DNA of 64,000 nt from Salinibacterium sp. (lineage in GTDB: Bacteria > Actinomycetota > Actinomycetes > Actinomycetales > Microbacteriaceae): assembly GCA_015234465.1 (NCBI GenBank), contig JADGNA010000008.1:1-64000 (forward strand), given 5' to 3'. Position 1 is the first letter of the stretch. Every line of letters starts with the position of its first letter. Shown here in pieces: positions 13,024-22,133 of this stretch. The notes under the pieces were generated by a model, which had not been told where the DNA came from, searched no databases, and saw only the letters and a list, made by a program, of their open reading frames with translations. Both the position numbers and the translations under genes were made by a program.

Positions 13024-13974
13024 CTAAGCCGAAGGCCTTGCCGGGTGCAGGTTCACTGTAGCACCTTTGAAGTCAACGGCGAGCATGAGCGACTGCCACG
13101 CGACACCCTGGTGGGCGGCCACGAGTTCGGCCGCGACAAGGCGTTCAGCGGGGTCGCTGCAGAGGACGAGCACGGATGGCCCTGCCCCCGACACGACGGC
13201 AGCGTGGCCGTGGGCACGAAGCTCCTCGACGAGCGCGACGGTGTCGGGCATGGCGCTCGCGCGGTAGCTCTGGTGCAGGCGGTCCTCCGTCGCATCGTGG
13301 AGCAGTTCGGGGCTCTGGATGAGCGCCGCGATGAGGAGTGCGGAGCGGGAGACGTTGAAGATGGCGTCCTCGTGCGGCACGGAGGCGGGGCGGAGGCTGC
13401 GGGCCAGCTCGGTCGAGAGCGTGTGCTCTGGCACACACACGAGCGGCGAGACACCGCGGTGCACGATGAGCTTCTTGTGCTGCGGCCCGTGCTCACCCGT
13501 CCAGGCGATCGTCAGGCCGCCGAAGAGCGCGGGCGCAACGTTGTCGGGGTGGCCCTCGAGTTCGGATGCGAGAGAGAGGAGCGCGTTGGAGTCGAGGTCG
13601 ACGATGCCCTCGAGGAGGCCCTTCGCCGCCATGATTCCGGAGACGATCGCGGCACCGGAGGAGCCGAGCCCTCGCCCGTGCGGGATGCTGTTGTGCGCGA
13701 CGAGGTCGAGGCCCGGCATCGGCACGCCGTAGCGCTCGAACGTGAAGCGGATCGACCGCACGACGAGGTTCGTCTCGTCGGTGGGCACCTCTCCCTCACC
13801 GATGCCGTGCACCTCGACGCTCGCGCCGGGCTGCTCCCGCACCGTGACCTCAAGGTCGTCATACAGCGCGAGCGCAAGGCCGAGCGTGTCGAATCCCGGG
13901 CCCAGGTTCGCGGAGGTCGCGGGAACCTTGACCGTCACCGACCTCCCGATCGGCGGGGCCTCCAGTGTGGTCAT
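13024..13974 (-). CDS. thrB: Homoserine kinase
   Basis: Phosphorylates L-homoserine with ATP, giving O-phosphohomoserine for threonine synthase. It is a GHMP kinase of 316 residues. The N-terminal segment [19 protein letters not shown] and the ATP-binding loop [15 protein letters not shown] are clear. The start is the ATG at 13974, which overlaps the thrC stop by 4 bases; the open frame reaching further upstream is thrC shadow. It is last in hom-thrC-thrB. Confidence 0.96.
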   Translation of the reverse strand: MTTLEAPPIGRSVTVKVPATSANLGPGFDTLGLALALYDDLEVTVREQPGASVEVHGIGEGEVPTDETNLVVRSIRFTFERYGVPMPGLDLVAHNSIPHGRGLGSSGAAIVSGIMAAKGLLEGIVDLDSNALLSLASELEGHPDNVAPALFGGLTIAWTGEHGPQHKKLIVHRGVSPLVCVPEHTLSTELARSLRPASVPHEDAIFNVSRSALLIAALIQSPELLHDATEDRLHQSYRASAMPDTVALVEELRAHGHAAVVSGAGPSVLVLCSDPAERLVAAELVAAHQGVAWQSLMLAVDFKGATVNLHPARPSA

Positions 13975-15053
13975 GCCGTCGCTTTCCCCAGTCCGAGCAC
14001 ACCGGCGACCTGTGCCGTGTCGACGGGGACGACCGTCGGCTGCACATCCGCGCCGTCGGCACCGCGCAGGGCCCACTGGGGGTCCTTGAGGCCGTGGCCC
14101 GTGACGGTCAACACGACGGTCGACCCGGCGGGAACGATGCCAGCCTCCGCGCGCTCGAGCAGGCCGGCGACGCTGATGGCGGATGCGGGCTCGACGAAGA
14201 TGCCGACCTCGGCGGAGAGGATGCGGTGCGCCTCGAGGATCTTGTCATCGCTGATGGCGCCGAAGTAGCCGTCGCTCGTCTCGCGCGCCGCGAGGGCGAG
14301 CTCCCACGATGCGGGGTTGCCGATGCGGATGGCGCTCGCGATCGTGTCGGGGTTCTTGACGACGTGGCCGTCGACGATGGGCGCGCTGCCCGCGGCCTGG
14401 AAGCCGAACATCCGGGGCAGTCGGGTCGACACACCGCGCTCCAGCTCCTCGCTGTAGCCGCGGAAGTAGGCCGTGTAGTTGCCCGCGTTGCCGACAGGGA
14501 TGAAGTGGAAGTCGGGGGCATCCTCGAGCACCTCGACGACCTCGAACGCGGCTGTCTTCTGGCCCTCGATGCGGTCGTTGTTGACCGAGTTCACGAGGTG
14601 GACGGGGTAGTTCTCGGCGAGGTCACGCGCGATGTCGAGGCAGTCGTCGAAGTTGCCCTGCACCTGCAGGAGCTGCGCGTTGTGCGCGATCGCCTGTGCG
14701 AGCTTGCCCATCGCGATCTTGCCCTCCGGCACGAGCACCGCCGCGGTGATGCCGGCGTGGGTCGCGTAGGCGGCCGCCGATGCGGAGGTGTTGCCGGTCG
14801 AGGCGCAGATGACGGCCTTGGCGCCGCGCTCAACAGCCTTCGTGACGGCCATCGTCATGCCGCGGTCCTTGAAGGAGCCGGTCGGGTTCATGCCCTCGTA
14901 CTTGACCCACACCTTCGCGCCCGTGCGCGCCGAGAGTGCCGGGGCGGGGAGGAGCGGGGTGCCGCCTTCGCCGAGGGTCACGACGGGGGTGGCATCCGTC
15001 ACGTCGAGCCGGTCAGCGTACTCGCGGATAACTCCGCGCCATTGGTGGGCCAT
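13971..15053 (-). CDS. thrC: Threonine synthase
   Basis: Converts O-phosphohomoserine to threonine in a PLP-dependent reaction. The product has 360 residues, the short form found in actinobacteria. The PLP lysine is Lys62 in [11 protein letters not shown], and the phosphate-binding loop is the GNAGNYTAY segment near residue 190. AGAAGG precedes the ATG. It overlaps thrB by 4 bases and lies 60 bases after hom, so the three genes probably share one mRNA. Confidence 0.96.
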   Translation of the reverse strand: MAHQWRGVIREYADRLDVTDATPVVTLGEGGTPLLPAPALSARTGAKVWVKYEGMNPTGSFKDRGMTMAVTKAVERGAKAVICASTGNTSASAAAYATHAGITAAVLVPEGKIAMGKLAQAIAHNAQLLQVQGNFDDCLDIARDLAENYPVHLVNSVNNDRIEGQKTAAFEVVEVLEDAPDFHFIPVGNAGNYTAYFRGYSEELERGVSTRLPRMFGFQAAGSAPIVDGHVVKNPDTIASAIRIGNPASWELALAARETSDGYFGAISDDKILEAHRILSAEVGIFVEPASAISVAGLLERAEAGIVPAGSTVVLTVTGHGLKDPQWALRGADGADVQPTVVPVDTAQVAGVLGLGKATA

Positions 15054-15113
15054 GATGAACCTTCTACTCGGAGCCTTCTATCGGTGGTGCTTCGGGGTCG
15101 CCGTGGTGGGCGG

Positions 15114-16439
15114 CTAGTCGGTGCCCTCGACGCGCAGCACGGAGGTGACCGACCTCACGGTGTCGCTGTGCGCCGCGAGGGCCTCGACCGTGTCTGCAAG
15201 GGACGCCTCGGATGCCTCGTGCGTGCCGATCACAAGGGTAGCGGTGGCCGCGGCGCCGTCGTCGCCGGGCGAGCTGACCGACTGGTGCACGGTCTCGACC
15301 GAGACGCCGTGCTCGCTGAACACGGCGGCGACGGATGCGAGCACGCCGGGCCGGTCGTTGACGAGCAGGCTGATCTGGTAGCGGGTGCTCACGCTCTCGA
15401 TCGGCAGCAGGGGGAGGTCGGCGTGGGTCGACTCCGCGAGGCCCGGGCCGCCGATGACGTGGCGCCTGGCCGCCGAGACGACATCGCCCAGCACGGCCGA
15501 GGCGGTCTCGACCCCGCCAGCGCCGGCGCCGTAGAACATGAGGTCGCCGGCGGCCTCCGCCTCGACGAAGACCGCGTTCTTGGCGCCGTGTACTGCGGCG
15601 AGCGGATGCGTGCGGGGCACGAGTGCCGGGTAGACCCGCGCGCTCACCCCGGCGTCACCGTCGGCGTCGATGAGCCGCTCGCAGATCGCGAGCAGCTTGA
15701 TGACGTAGCCGGCGCGACGCGCGGCCTCGACCTGCTCCCCCGTGACCGAGGTGATGCCCTGGCGGTAGACGGCCTCGATGGGCACGGCGGTGTGGAAGGC
15801 GAGGCTCGCGAGGATCGCCGCCTTCTGCGCGGCGTCGTAGCCCTCGATGTCGGCCGTGGGGTCGGCCTCCGCGTAGCCGAGCTCGGTCGCGGCGGCGAGG
15901 GCCTCCTCGAGGCTCTGTCCATCCGTGTCCATGCGGTCGAGGATGTAGTTGGTCGTGCCGTTGACGATGCCGAGGATGCGATTGACGTGGTCGCCCGCGA
16001 GGCTGTCGCGCAGGGGCCGGATGATGGGGATCGCACCCGCGACGGCCGCCTCGTAGTAGAGCTGCGCGCCGACCTGCTCGGCCGCGGCGAAGAGCTCGGG
16101 GCCGTGGGTCGCGATGAGCGCCTTGTTGGCCGTGACGACGTCCGCGCCCGCGTTGAGTGCCTGCAGGATGTAGCTGCGCGCGGGCTCGATGCCGCCGATC
16201 AGCTCGATGACGATGTCGGCGCCGACAATGAGCGATTCCGCATCGGTCGTGAGGAGCTCACGCGGGATGTCGGCGGTGCGCGGGGCGTCGACATCCCGAA
16301 CCGCGACACCGATCAGTTCGAAGCCGGCGCCGGCGCGAAGCGCGAGCTCGTCTCCGTGCTTCTGCAACTGCGCCACCACTTGGGCGCCGACGGAGCCCGC
16401 ACCCAGGAGGGCGACGCGCAGGTTTCGGTACTCGATCAT
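15114..16439 (-). CDS. hom: Homoserine dehydrogenase
   Basis: Reduces aspartate semialdehyde to homoserine, the branch point leading to threonine and methionine. The product has 441 residues: nucleotide-binding Rossmann motif LLGAGSVGAQVV (about 10-21), catalytic core, and a C-terminal ACT domain (YQISLLVNDRPGVLASVAAV) that suggests feedback control by threonine. No aspartokinase domain is fused. It begins 2 bases after lysA. The homoserine it makes also feeds metX and metY, found 35 kb away in this window. Confidence 0.96.
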   Translation of the reverse strand: MIEYRNLRVALLGAGSVGAQVVAQLQKHGDELALRAGAGFELIGVAVRDVDAPRTADIPRELLTTDAESLIVGADIVIELIGGIEPARSYILQALNAGADVVTANKALIATHGPELFAAAEQVGAQLYYEAAVAGAIPIIRPLRDSLAGDHVNRILGIVNGTTNYILDRMDTDGQSLEEALAAATELGYAEADPTADIEGYDAAQKAAILASLAFHTAVPIEAVYRQGITSVTGEQVEAARRAGYVIKLLAICERLIDADGDAGVSARVYPALVPRTHPLAAVHGAKNAVFVEAEAAGDLMFYGAGAGGVETASAVLGDVVSAARRHVIGGPGLAESTHADLPLLPIESVSTRYQISLLVNDRPGVLASVAAVFSEHGVSVETVHQSVSSPGDDGAAATATLVIGTHEASEASLADTVEALAAHSDTVRSVTSVLRVEGTD

Positions 16440-16441
16440 GG

Positions 16442-17866
16442 CTATCCGTTCCTTCTCGCCGGGACGAGTCCCGCATCCCGCGACAGCAGGTCTTCTTCGG
16501 TCTCGCCGCGCACGATCACGCGGGCCTGCCCGTCGCGAACCGCGACGACCGCGGGCCGCGCGAGATAGTTGTAGTTGCTGGAGAGTGACCAGCAGTAGGC
16601 GCCCGTCGCCGGCACGGCGACGAGGTCACCGGGGTGCACGTCTGAGGGCAGGTAGTCGGCCCGCACGACGATGTCGCCGCTCTCGCAGTGCTTGCCCGCG
16701 ACGCGCACGAGTGCCGGGTCGGCTTCGGATGCGCGGCTCGCGATGCGCACGGTGTAGTCGGCTTCGTAGAGGGCCGGGCGGATGTTGTCGCCCATTCCCC
16801 CATCGACGCTCACGTACTTGCGCACGGCGGACGCGGCGTCGGTCGTGCCGCCCATGGCCACGAGCACGTCTTTGACCGTGCCGACCTCATAGAGCGTGAA
16901 GGTGGAGGGGCCCACGATGGCACGGCCCGGCTCGACCGCGACGACGGGCACGGGGATGCCGAGTCGCGACGACTCCGCCGCCACGATCTGGGCGAGGGAG
17001 CGCGCGATCTCGGGGAGGGAGATGGCCTCGTCGACGCTCGTGTAGGCGATGCCGAAGCCGCCGCCGAGGTTGAGCTCGGGAACAGGGCCGTCCTTGAGCA
17101 GTTCAGCCTGCAGGGTCATGAGGCGACGGGCGGACTCGCCGAAGCCGACCGACTCGAAGATCTGGGAACCGATGTGGGCGTGCAGCCCGCTGAACTCGAG
17201 CGAGTCGTGCGAGCGGATGCGGGCCACGAGCGCCGGGGCATCCGCAAGGGCGATGCCGAACTTCTGGTCTTCGCGTGCCGTGGCGAGGTATTCGTGCGTG
17301 CTCGCGTGCACGCCGCTGTTGACGCGGAGCCGCACGCGCTGGCGCACGCTGTGACGCGCAGCCGCCTCGGCGACGCGCTCCACCTCTTCGGCGCTGTCGA
17401 TCACGATGACCCCGACACCGGATGCCACGGATCGGTCGATCTCGCGGAGTGACTTGTTGTTGCCGTGGTGGCCGAGCCGAGCCGGGTCGACGCCAGCCGC
17501 GAGCGCGACCGCCAGCTCGCCTTCGCTCGCGACGTCGATGTACAGGCCCTCTTCGGTGACCCAGCGCGCGACCTCGGCCGAGAGGAAGGCCTTGCCCGCG
17601 TAGTAGACCTTGGCTGAGCTGCCCACGGCGGCGAGCTCCCGGTCGAACGATGTGCGGGCCTCGCGCGCACGGTGGCGCACGTCCGATTCGTCCATGACGT
17701 AGAGGGGCGTGCCGTATTCGGCCGCCAGCTGTGTCGCGGGAACCCCGTCGATCTCGATGACGCCCTCTGCCCCGCGGGAGACGCTGCGGGCCCAGATCGC
17801 CGGGTCGAGCCCGTTGGCGTCAGCGGGCACGGCAAGCCAGTCGGGGGCGAGCGGGTTGGAGGTCAC
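16442..17866 (-). CDS. lysA: Diaminopimelate decarboxylase
   Basis: Decarboxylates meso-diaminopimelate to L-lysine. The GTG at 17866 is preferred because GTAAGG lies just upstream and the N-terminus SNPLAPDWLAVPADANG is typical of actinobacterial LysA. The product has 474 residues. The PLP lysine is Lys92 in VYYAGKAFLSAEV, the glycine loop is NLGGGFGIAYT, and the C-terminal active-site cysteine is in GKHCESGDIV. It is followed 2 bases later by hom. Confidence 0.96.
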   Translation of the reverse strand: MTSNPLAPDWLAVPADANGLDPAIWARSVSRGAEGVIEIDGVPATQLAAEYGTPLYVMDESDVRHRAREARTSFDRELAAVGSSAKVYYAGKAFLSAEVARWVTEEGLYIDVASEGELAVALAAGVDPARLGHHGNNKSLREIDRSVASGVGVIVIDSAEEVERVAEAAARHSVRQRVRLRVNSGVHASTHEYLATAREDQKFGIALADAPALVARIRSHDSLEFSGLHAHIGSQIFESVGFGESARRLMTLQAELLKDGPVPELNLGGGFGIAYTSVDEAISLPEIARSLAQIVAAESSRLGIPVPVVAVEPGRAIVGPSTFTLYEVGTVKDVLVAMGGTTDAASAVRKYVSVDGGMGDNIRPALYEADYTVRIASRASEADPALVRVAGKHCESGDIVVRADYLPSDVHPGDLVAVPATGAYCWSLSSNYNYLARPAVVAVRDGQARVIVRGETEEDLLSRDAGLVPARRNG

Positions 17867-17936
17867 AGGGGCCTTACGGTCGAGAGAGCTTGAGCGGTTG
17901 TCGGGGTGCGCGCCGGGCACGCCTCCACAAATCCTA

Positions 17937-18644
17937 TTACTCGGCGGGCGCTTCGCCCGCCGGGGCCTCCTCCGTGAGGCACTCGCCGCGGGTCGAGAGG
18001 GCGTCGAGATTCGTGGGCACTCCGCTGCCGTGCGCCGTGAACTCGAGCGCACCGTCGTCGACCGTGACGCCCGTGAGCCGGATCGACTCGGGAAGGAGCG
18101 ACGCCGAGCACACCTTCACTCCCGCAGTGGCGAGGTCGACGAACTGGCTGAGGTCGATGTCGACTGCGTCGCCTGCCGAGACGGCGACCGCCGTCAGCAC
18201 AAGGTGGCCCGTCTCGTCGAGCCTGGGCTCAAGCGCGACCGAGAAGGGGATGACCGTGCCGAGCACCTCGATCTCGCTGCCCAGGGCGATCGCGCCGTCG
18301 GCGATGTTCACGTCACCCGTGTACCCCGCGTTCTCCGCGAGCCGGTCGAGACCCTCCGAACCGAGCGTGAAGGTCACGTCGACGTCATCGAGTTCGCCCT
18401 GTGCGACCTGCATCAGCATCGAGAAGCCGTTGATGGTGACATCCGCCCCCACCGCCTTGCCCGGCACGCGACGCTTGATCTCGGCCTCGGCCCGCGTCTC
18501 GGCGAAGTCGCGCAGGCCCATGTCGATCAGCACGAAGGCGCCAGCCAGCATGGCCGCGGCGACCGTGAGGCCGATGATCGCCTTCAGGATGCGTCGGCCG
18601 ACGCTCGGCTTCGGGTTGCGCGGATCGACGGGCCGGCGAGCCAT
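17937..18644 (-). CDS. LmeA-like (DUF2993) membrane-anchored protein
   Basis: The product has 235 residues with a basic N-terminus, one transmembrane helix at about 20-40 and an extracytoplasmic domain of about 190 residues. The pattern (ETRAEAEIKRRVPG, VTINGFSMLMQVAQGELDDVDV, LTGVTVDDGALEF) matches the DUF2993 family, whose mycobacterial member LmeA helps elongate the mannan chain of lipomannan. The ATG at 18644 follows the argS stop by 2 bases and GAGAGGATG inside argS serves as ribosome binding site. The assignment is from family pattern; the role in this organism is inferred. Confidence 0.75.
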   Translation of the reverse strand: MARRPVDPRNPKPSVGRRILKAIIGLTVAAAMLAGAFVLIDMGLRDFAETRAEAEIKRRVPGKAVGADVTINGFSMLMQVAQGELDDVDVTFTLGSEGLDRLAENAGYTGDVNIADGAIALGSEIEVLGTVIPFSVALEPRLDETGHLVLTAVAVSAGDAVDIDLSQFVDLATAGVKVCSASLLPESIRLTGVTVDDGALEFTAHGSGVPTNLDALSTRGECLTEEAPAGEAPAE

Positions 18645-18646
18645 GG

Positions 18647-20296
18647 CTACATCCTCTCGGGAGCTGAGACGCCGAGCAGGCCGAGCGCAGTGCGGAGCAC
18701 CTGGCCCGTGGCGTCGTTGAGCCAGAGCCGCGACGAGTGCACGGATGTCACGGGCTCGTCGCCAAGCGGCGTGACCCGGCAGTTGTCGTACCAACGGTGG
18801 TAGGAGCCCGCGAGCTGCTCCGCGTAGCGGGCCACACGGTGTGGCTCGCGAAGTTCGGCGGCGTGCGCGACGACGCGCGGGAACTCGGCGAGCGCCCCCA
18901 GCAGCACGCTCTCGGTCTCGTGCTCGAGCGTCGAGGCGTCGAAGCCCTCGCGGGAGACCCCGGATGCGGCCGCGTTGCGGGTGACCTGGTTGGTGCGGGC
19001 GTGCGCGTACTGCACATAGAAGACGGGGTTGTCGTTGGTGCGGCGCTGCAGGATCTCGGGATCGAGCGTGAGGGGCGAGTCGGCCGGGTAGCGCGCGAGG
19101 GAGTAGCGCAGGGCATCCGTTCCGAGCCAGGCCTGGAGGTCGTTGAGCTCGATGATGTTGCCGGCGCGCTTCGACAGCTTGGCGCCATTGATCGAGACGA
19201 GCTGGCCGATGAGCACCTCGACATCCTTCTCGGGGTCGTCACCGGATGCGCCCGCGATCGCCTTGATGCGGTGCACGTAGCCGTGGTGGTCGGCACCGAG
19301 CAGGTAGATCTTGTGGCCGAAGCCGCGGTCGGTCTTGCTCAGGTAATAGGCGGCGTCGGCGGCGAAGTAGGTGTAGATGCCGTTGCCGCGCTTGATGACG
19401 CGGTCCTTGTCGTCGCCGAAGGTCGTCGTGCGCACCCAGATCGCGTCGTCTTCGTCGTAGACGTGGCCCTGCTCGCGCAGGCGCTCGACGGCCGTGTCGA
19501 TCTTGCTCGGCGCGCCCGCGTGCAGCTGGCGCTCTGAGAACCAGACGTCGAAGTGCACGTTGAAGCGGGCGAGGGAGTCCTTGATCTCCTGCAACTGCAG
19601 CTCGTAGCCGAGTTCGCGGGCAGTGGCCAGCGCCTCCGCGTCGGGCAGGTCGAGCAGGCCGGGCTCACGCTCGAGCACGGTCTTCGCGAGGTCGGCGACA
19701 TACTGCCCGGGGTAGCCGTTCTCGGGGGTCGGCTCGCCCTTCGCAGCGGCGAGCACGCTCGCGCCGAAGTTGTCCATCTGGTTGCCGGCGTCGTTGATGT
19801 AGAACTCGTTGGCGACATCCGCACCGGCGGCGCGCAGCACGCGGCCGAGGGCGTCGCCCAGGGCAGCCCAGCGGGTGTGCCCGATGTGGAGTGGCCCGGT
19901 CGGGTTGGCCGACACGAACTCGAGGTTGATCGTCTGGCCGGCGAGCGCATCGCTGCGCCCATAGGCGTCGCCCTGCTCCACGATCGACTTGGCGAGTGCC
20001 CCGGCTGCCGCGGCATCGAGGGTCACGTTGATAAACCCGGGGCCAGCGACATCCACCGCTGCGACACCCTCGACATCCTTCAGGGCCGACGCGATCTCGG
20101 TGGCGAGCTCGCGCGGGTTGGCGCCCAGCTTCTTCGCGAGCTTCATGGCGACGCTCGACGCCCAGTCACCGTGGTCGCGGTTGCGGGGCCGGTCGAGCCG
20201 CACATCGTCGATGGTGACGGATGCGTCACTCCCGCGGGCCGCGATCGAGGCGTTGACGATATCGAGCAGGGCGGCGGAGAGTTCAGCGGGGGTCAC
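18647..20296 (-). CDS. argS: Arginyl-tRNA synthetase
   Basis: Class Ia synthetase charging tRNA-Arg. It has 549 residues. The HIGH motif is in NPTGPLHIGHTRWAALG near residue 130 and the KMSKS counterpart is KLSKR in NGAKLSKRAGN. The N-terminal additional domain and C-terminal DALR anticodon-binding domain are present. The GTG start has no Shine-Dalgarno, but TAGAAT lies 7 bases before it, fitting a leaderless mRNA. A tRNA-Arg gene is only 775 bases away on the other strand. Confidence 0.97.
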   Translation of the reverse strand: MTPAELSAALLDIVNASIAARGSDASVTIDDVRLDRPRNRDHGDWASSVAMKLAKKLGANPRELATEIASALKDVEGVAAVDVAGPGFINVTLDAAAAGALAKSIVEQGDAYGRSDALAGQTINLEFVSANPTGPLHIGHTRWAALGDALGRVLRAAGADVANEFYINDAGNQMDNFGASVLAAAKGEPTPENGYPGQYVADLAKTVLEREPGLLDLPDAEALATARELGYELQLQEIKDSLARFNVHFDVWFSERQLHAGAPSKIDTAVERLREQGHVYDEDDAIWVRTTTFGDDKDRVIKRGNGIYTYFAADAAYYLSKTDRGFGHKIYLLGADHHGYVHRIKAIAGASGDDPEKDVEVLIGQLVSINGAKLSKRAGNIIELNDLQAWLGTDALRYSLARYPADSPLTLDPEILQRRTNDNPVFYVQYAHARTNQVTRNAAASGVSREGFDASTLEHETESVLLGALAEFPRVVAHAAELREPHRVARYAEQLAGSYHRWYDNCRVTPLGDEPVTSVHSSRLWLNDATGQVLRTALGLLGVSAPERM

Positions 20297-20303
20297 GATT
20301 CGA

Positions 20304-20309
20304 ATTCTA
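20304..20309 (-). promoter_or_regulatory. Candidate -10 box of argS (leaderless)
   Basis: TAGAAT on the minus strand matches TATAAT at 5 of 6 positions and ends 7 bases before the GTG of argS, placing transcription start at or next to the start codon. No convincing -35 box is seen. Confidence 0.5.
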
Positions 20310-20346
20310 TCGGGTGGGTCATCCGGGGGCGGGTGGCCGCCCCGGG

Positions 20347-20352
20347 CATGAT
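20347..20352 (+). promoter_or_regulatory. Candidate -10 box of the lipoprotein gene (leaderless)
   Basis: CATGAT on the plus strand lies 6 bases before the GTG at 20359. Together with the argS box it forms a divergent pair with 62 bases between the two start codons. Confidence 0.35.
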
Positions 20353-20358
20353 GGTGGG

Positions 20359-20997
20359 GTGAACCTCGAGAAGCCCTCCCCCGTCCAGGCCCCCGCTGGC
20401 ATCGTGCGTCGACGTCGCCTCACCGGCGTCGGTGTCGCCCTCGCTGGGCTCCTCGCGCTCAGCGGCTGCGCGACGAGCGAGCCCACGCCCACTCCGGATG
20501 CCTCCGGTTCACCCTCCCCCTCGGCGAGCCCCACGGTGAGTCCCTCCCCAAGCGCCGAGCCGAGCGAGGCGCCCGCCCCGCCCGCCGACGAGGCGGCCCC
20601 CGTCGGCGTCACCTGCCAGCAGCTCATCACGCTCGACGACCTCTACGCCTACAACCCCAACCTCGCCTACATCGAGGGCGAGGCACCCGCGGCCGGCACC
20701 GCTGGCGCACGAGCCGTCGCTGCGAAGGGCGTCGCCTGCGTCTACCGCAACCTCACGAGCAACGAGACGATCGTCGTCGCCGCGTCCAAGCCCGGGCCGG
20801 CAGCGCTCACGCAGCTGCGCGCCGAACTCTCGGCAAACGCGACGCCCGCCGACGGGCTCGGCGGCGAGGGATGGTTCGGGGGCGGCACCGCGACCGTCAT
20901 CGCGGGCGAGCACCTCGTGACCGTGACATCCGACATCTTCACGGCCGCCGCCGACGCGGCCCAGCTGGCCACGACAGCCGTCTCGCACCTCGGCTAG
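20359..20997 (+). CDS. Putative lipoprotein, Pro/Ser-rich linker plus small domain
   Basis: The product has 212 residues from the GTG at 20359. It has a signal peptide with Arg-rich start (IVRRRRLTGVGVALAGLLAL) and lipobox LSGC, so it should be lipid-anchored on the outside. A linker rich in Thr, Pro and Ser (about 37-75) leads to a domain with two cysteines (TCQQLIT and GVACVYRN) that may form a disulfide. No enzyme motif is seen. It resembles in layout the lipoprotein at 38179-38760. The gene stands alone, divergent from argS. Confidence 0.8.
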   Translation: MNLEKPSPVQAPAGIVRRRRLTGVGVALAGLLALSGCATSEPTPTPDASGSPSPSASPTVSPSPSAEPSEAPAPPADEAAPVGVTCQQLITLDDLYAYNPNLAYIEGEAPAAGTAGARAVAAKGVACVYRNLTSNETIVVAASKPGPAALTQLRAELSANATPADGLGGEGWFGGGTATVIAGEHLVTVTSDIFTAAADAAQLATTAVSHLG

Positions 20998-21026
20998 CAG
21001 TGAAAGTTCGCCGCGCGGCGTGCTGC

Positions 21027-21032
21027 TAACCT
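21027..21032 (+). promoter_or_regulatory. Candidate -10 box of tRNA-Arg
   Basis: TAACCT lies 38 bases before the mature tRNA. It would start transcription at about 21039, exactly where the leader hairpin begins. Confidence 0.35.
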
Positions 21033-21038
21033 AGTCAC

Positions 21039-21066
21039 GCACTTCGGGCCTCCACGCCCGGAGTGC
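21039..21066 (+). other. Hairpin in the leader of tRNA-Arg
   Basis: GCACT and CGGGC (separated by one base) pair with GCCCG and AGTGC across a 6-base loop, giving two 5-bp stems. It could be a 5' leader structure removed by RNase P, or a terminator of the lipoprotein gene 42 bases upstream; there is no T-run, so I favour the leader. Confidence 0.5.
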
Positions 21067-21070
21067 ATCC

Positions 21071-21143
21071 GCCCTCGTAGCTCAGGGGATAGAGCGCCGG
21101 TTTCCGGTACCGAAGGTCGGGGGTTCGAATCCCTCCGAGGGCA
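21071..21143 (+). tRNA. tRNA-Arg (anticodon CCG)
   Basis: A 73-base cloverleaf. The acceptor stem GCCCTCG pairs with CGAGGGC and the discriminator is A. The D arm is GCTC/GAGC and the T arm GGGGG-TTCGAAT-CCCTC. The anticodon loop TTCCGGT gives anticodon CCG, reading CGG. The top of the anticodon stem has a C-A mismatch (CCGGT against ACCGA). The 3' CCA is not encoded; the sequence continues CTTTTTC. Confidence 0.95.
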
Positions 21144-21192
21144 CTTTTTCTTCCCCTCCGTGCTGCTCTCCGCGCGGCGCGCTGGCCGCACG

Positions 21193-21221
21193 CGCGCTCC
21201 TGCGACAGCGCGGTCTTTTTT
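21193..21221 (+). terminator. Intrinsic terminator after tRNA-Arg
   Basis: CGCGCT and AGCGCG form a 6-bp stem around an 8-base loop, followed by GTC and six T residues. It lies 50 bases after the tRNA and 3 bases before the stop codon of the convergent small gene. Confidence 0.6.
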
Positions 21222-21223
21222 CA

Positions 21224-21532
21224 TCAGCGCTGCCAAAAATTCGACAGCGCTGTCAAAAGAAGGCAGCCGGCAGCGGCTCCGTAGGTCTGCGCTCCACCGG
21301 TCTGCACGCCGGGGTCACCGGGGTGCCTTCGCTCGCCAGTGGTCAATCCGTCAGGCTTGGGGAGTCGCGCGTTCCACGACCCGAAAGCGAACACGATTGC
21401 GACGAGGATCGACGGGAAGCCGAGCACGGCAAACATCGCGCGCCCGAACAGAGCGGCGGAAAACAGACACACGAGCGCCAGGATGGCCGCCGACACAGCG
21501 ACCAGCAGGTACCGCCTACTCCTCGATCTCAT
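21224..21532 (-). CDS. Small two-helix membrane protein, unknown
   Basis: The product has 102 residues: a basic start (MRSRSRRYLL), two hydrophobic segments at about 8-30 and 33-52, a hydrophilic stretch, and a Gly/Ala-rich tail. I do not recognise the family. The gene is supported by a promoter with GTGACA, a 17-base spacer and TAGCGT exactly 6 bases before the ATG. A 12-base palindrome lies inside its 3' end. It sits in the less GC-rich patch after tRNA-Arg. Confidence 0.55.
   Translation of the reverse strand: MRSRSRRYLLVAVSAAILALVCLFSAALFGRAMFAVLGFPSILVAIVFAFGSWNARLPKPDGLTTGERRHPGDPGVQTGGAQTYGAAAGCLLLTALSNFWQR
21243..21254. repeat. Palindrome GACAGCGCTGTC with a nearby imperfect copy
   Basis: A perfect 12-base palindrome; a direct near-copy of its core (CAGCGCTGCCAAAA against CAGCGCTGTCAAAA) starts about 19 bases before it. 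Both lie at the 3' end of the small membrane gene. It could be an operator or a remnant of a repeat. Confidence 0.4.
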
Positions 21533-21538
21533 GTGGTC

Positions 21539-21567
21539 ACGCTAGCCACGGACTGAACATTTGTCAC
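21539..21567 (-). promoter_or_regulatory. Promoter of the small membrane gene (leaderless)
   Basis: Minus-strand -35 GTGACA (21562-21567, 5 of 6 matches), spacer 17 bases, -10 TAGCGT (21539-21544), then 6 bases to the ATG. Transcription would start at the A of the start codon. Confidence 0.55.
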
Positions 21568-21602
21568 GTGGACCAGGACGGCTCGCCGAAAGCGAAGGCC
21601 TA

Positions 21603-21638
21603 TTGACTTTCGACAGATCGCCTATCGATACTCGATAG
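21603..21638 (+). promoter_or_regulatory. Leaderless promoter with embedded 17-base operator
   Basis: -35 TTGACT (21603-21608), spacer 18, -10 GATACT (21627-21632), then 6 bases to the ATG at 21639. A perfect inverted repeat, CTATCGA-TAC-TCGATAG (21622-21638), covers the -10 box and ends at the start codon. The XRE protein encoded two genes on is the obvious candidate repressor (inference). Confidence 0.6.
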
Positions 21639-22133
21639 ATGGACTACGAACTGCCTCGGCCCTCCCCCGCGCTCGTCATCGTCACCCAGGCGTTGCTCGG
21701 CGCGCTGTTCCTTGTCGGCATCGGCGTGATCGCTCTGCTGCCAGGGCTCGCGGCGGATGCAGCGACGACTCTCCCCGAGTACGCCGACCTGCGAGCACCG
21801 CTCCTCGCGATAGCGATCGCCTTCGCAATCCTTGCCCTCCTCGCACTGGCGATCGTCTCGCTACTCGTGCAGCGGATCTACCGGGGCGCCGTGCTCAACG
21901 GCTCGTCCCTGCTGTGGGTGGATGTGCTTGTCGGCACCATCGTGGGCGCGGCCGTGCTGGTGATTGTCGCCTTCGTCGTGATCAGCATCGGGCAAGCGGG
22001 CAACCCATTCCTGGCGCTCATCCAAGTGGTGGCGTTTCTGGCGCTCAGCGCGCTCGCCTACCTCACGCTCGTGCTCCGCTCGCTCCTGCGGCGGGCTATC
22101 GCGATGAGCACCGAACTGGATGTGGTCGTCTAG
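21639..22133 (+). CDS. DUF2975-like membrane protein
   Basis: The product has 164 residues with four transmembrane helices: about 15-38, 50-75, 90-120 and 125-150. The layout, and the following tiny XRE gene sharing one base (TAGTG), match the DUF2975/YozG-type pairs common in Gram-positive bacteria. No catalytic motif is visible. The mRNA appears leaderless and under an operator in its own promoter. Function is unknown; regulation together with the HTH protein is inferred. Confidence 0.75.
   Translation: MDYELPRPSPALVIVTQALLGALFLVGIGVIALLPGLAADAATTLPEYADLRAPLLAIAIAFAILALLALAIVSLLVQRIYRGAVLNGSSLLWVDVLVGTIVGAAVLVIVAFVVISIGQAGNPFLALIQVVAFLALSALAYLTLVLRSLLRRAIAMSTELDVVV

Noticed and set aside
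20297-20358. T-box leader for argS.
   Set aside because: The start codon lies 7 bases from the -10 box, so there is no room for a leader.
21144-21600. Attachment-site repeat of the tRNA-Arg 3' end marking an integrated element.
   Set aside because: I found no second copy of the tRNA end in the window and no integrase gene.
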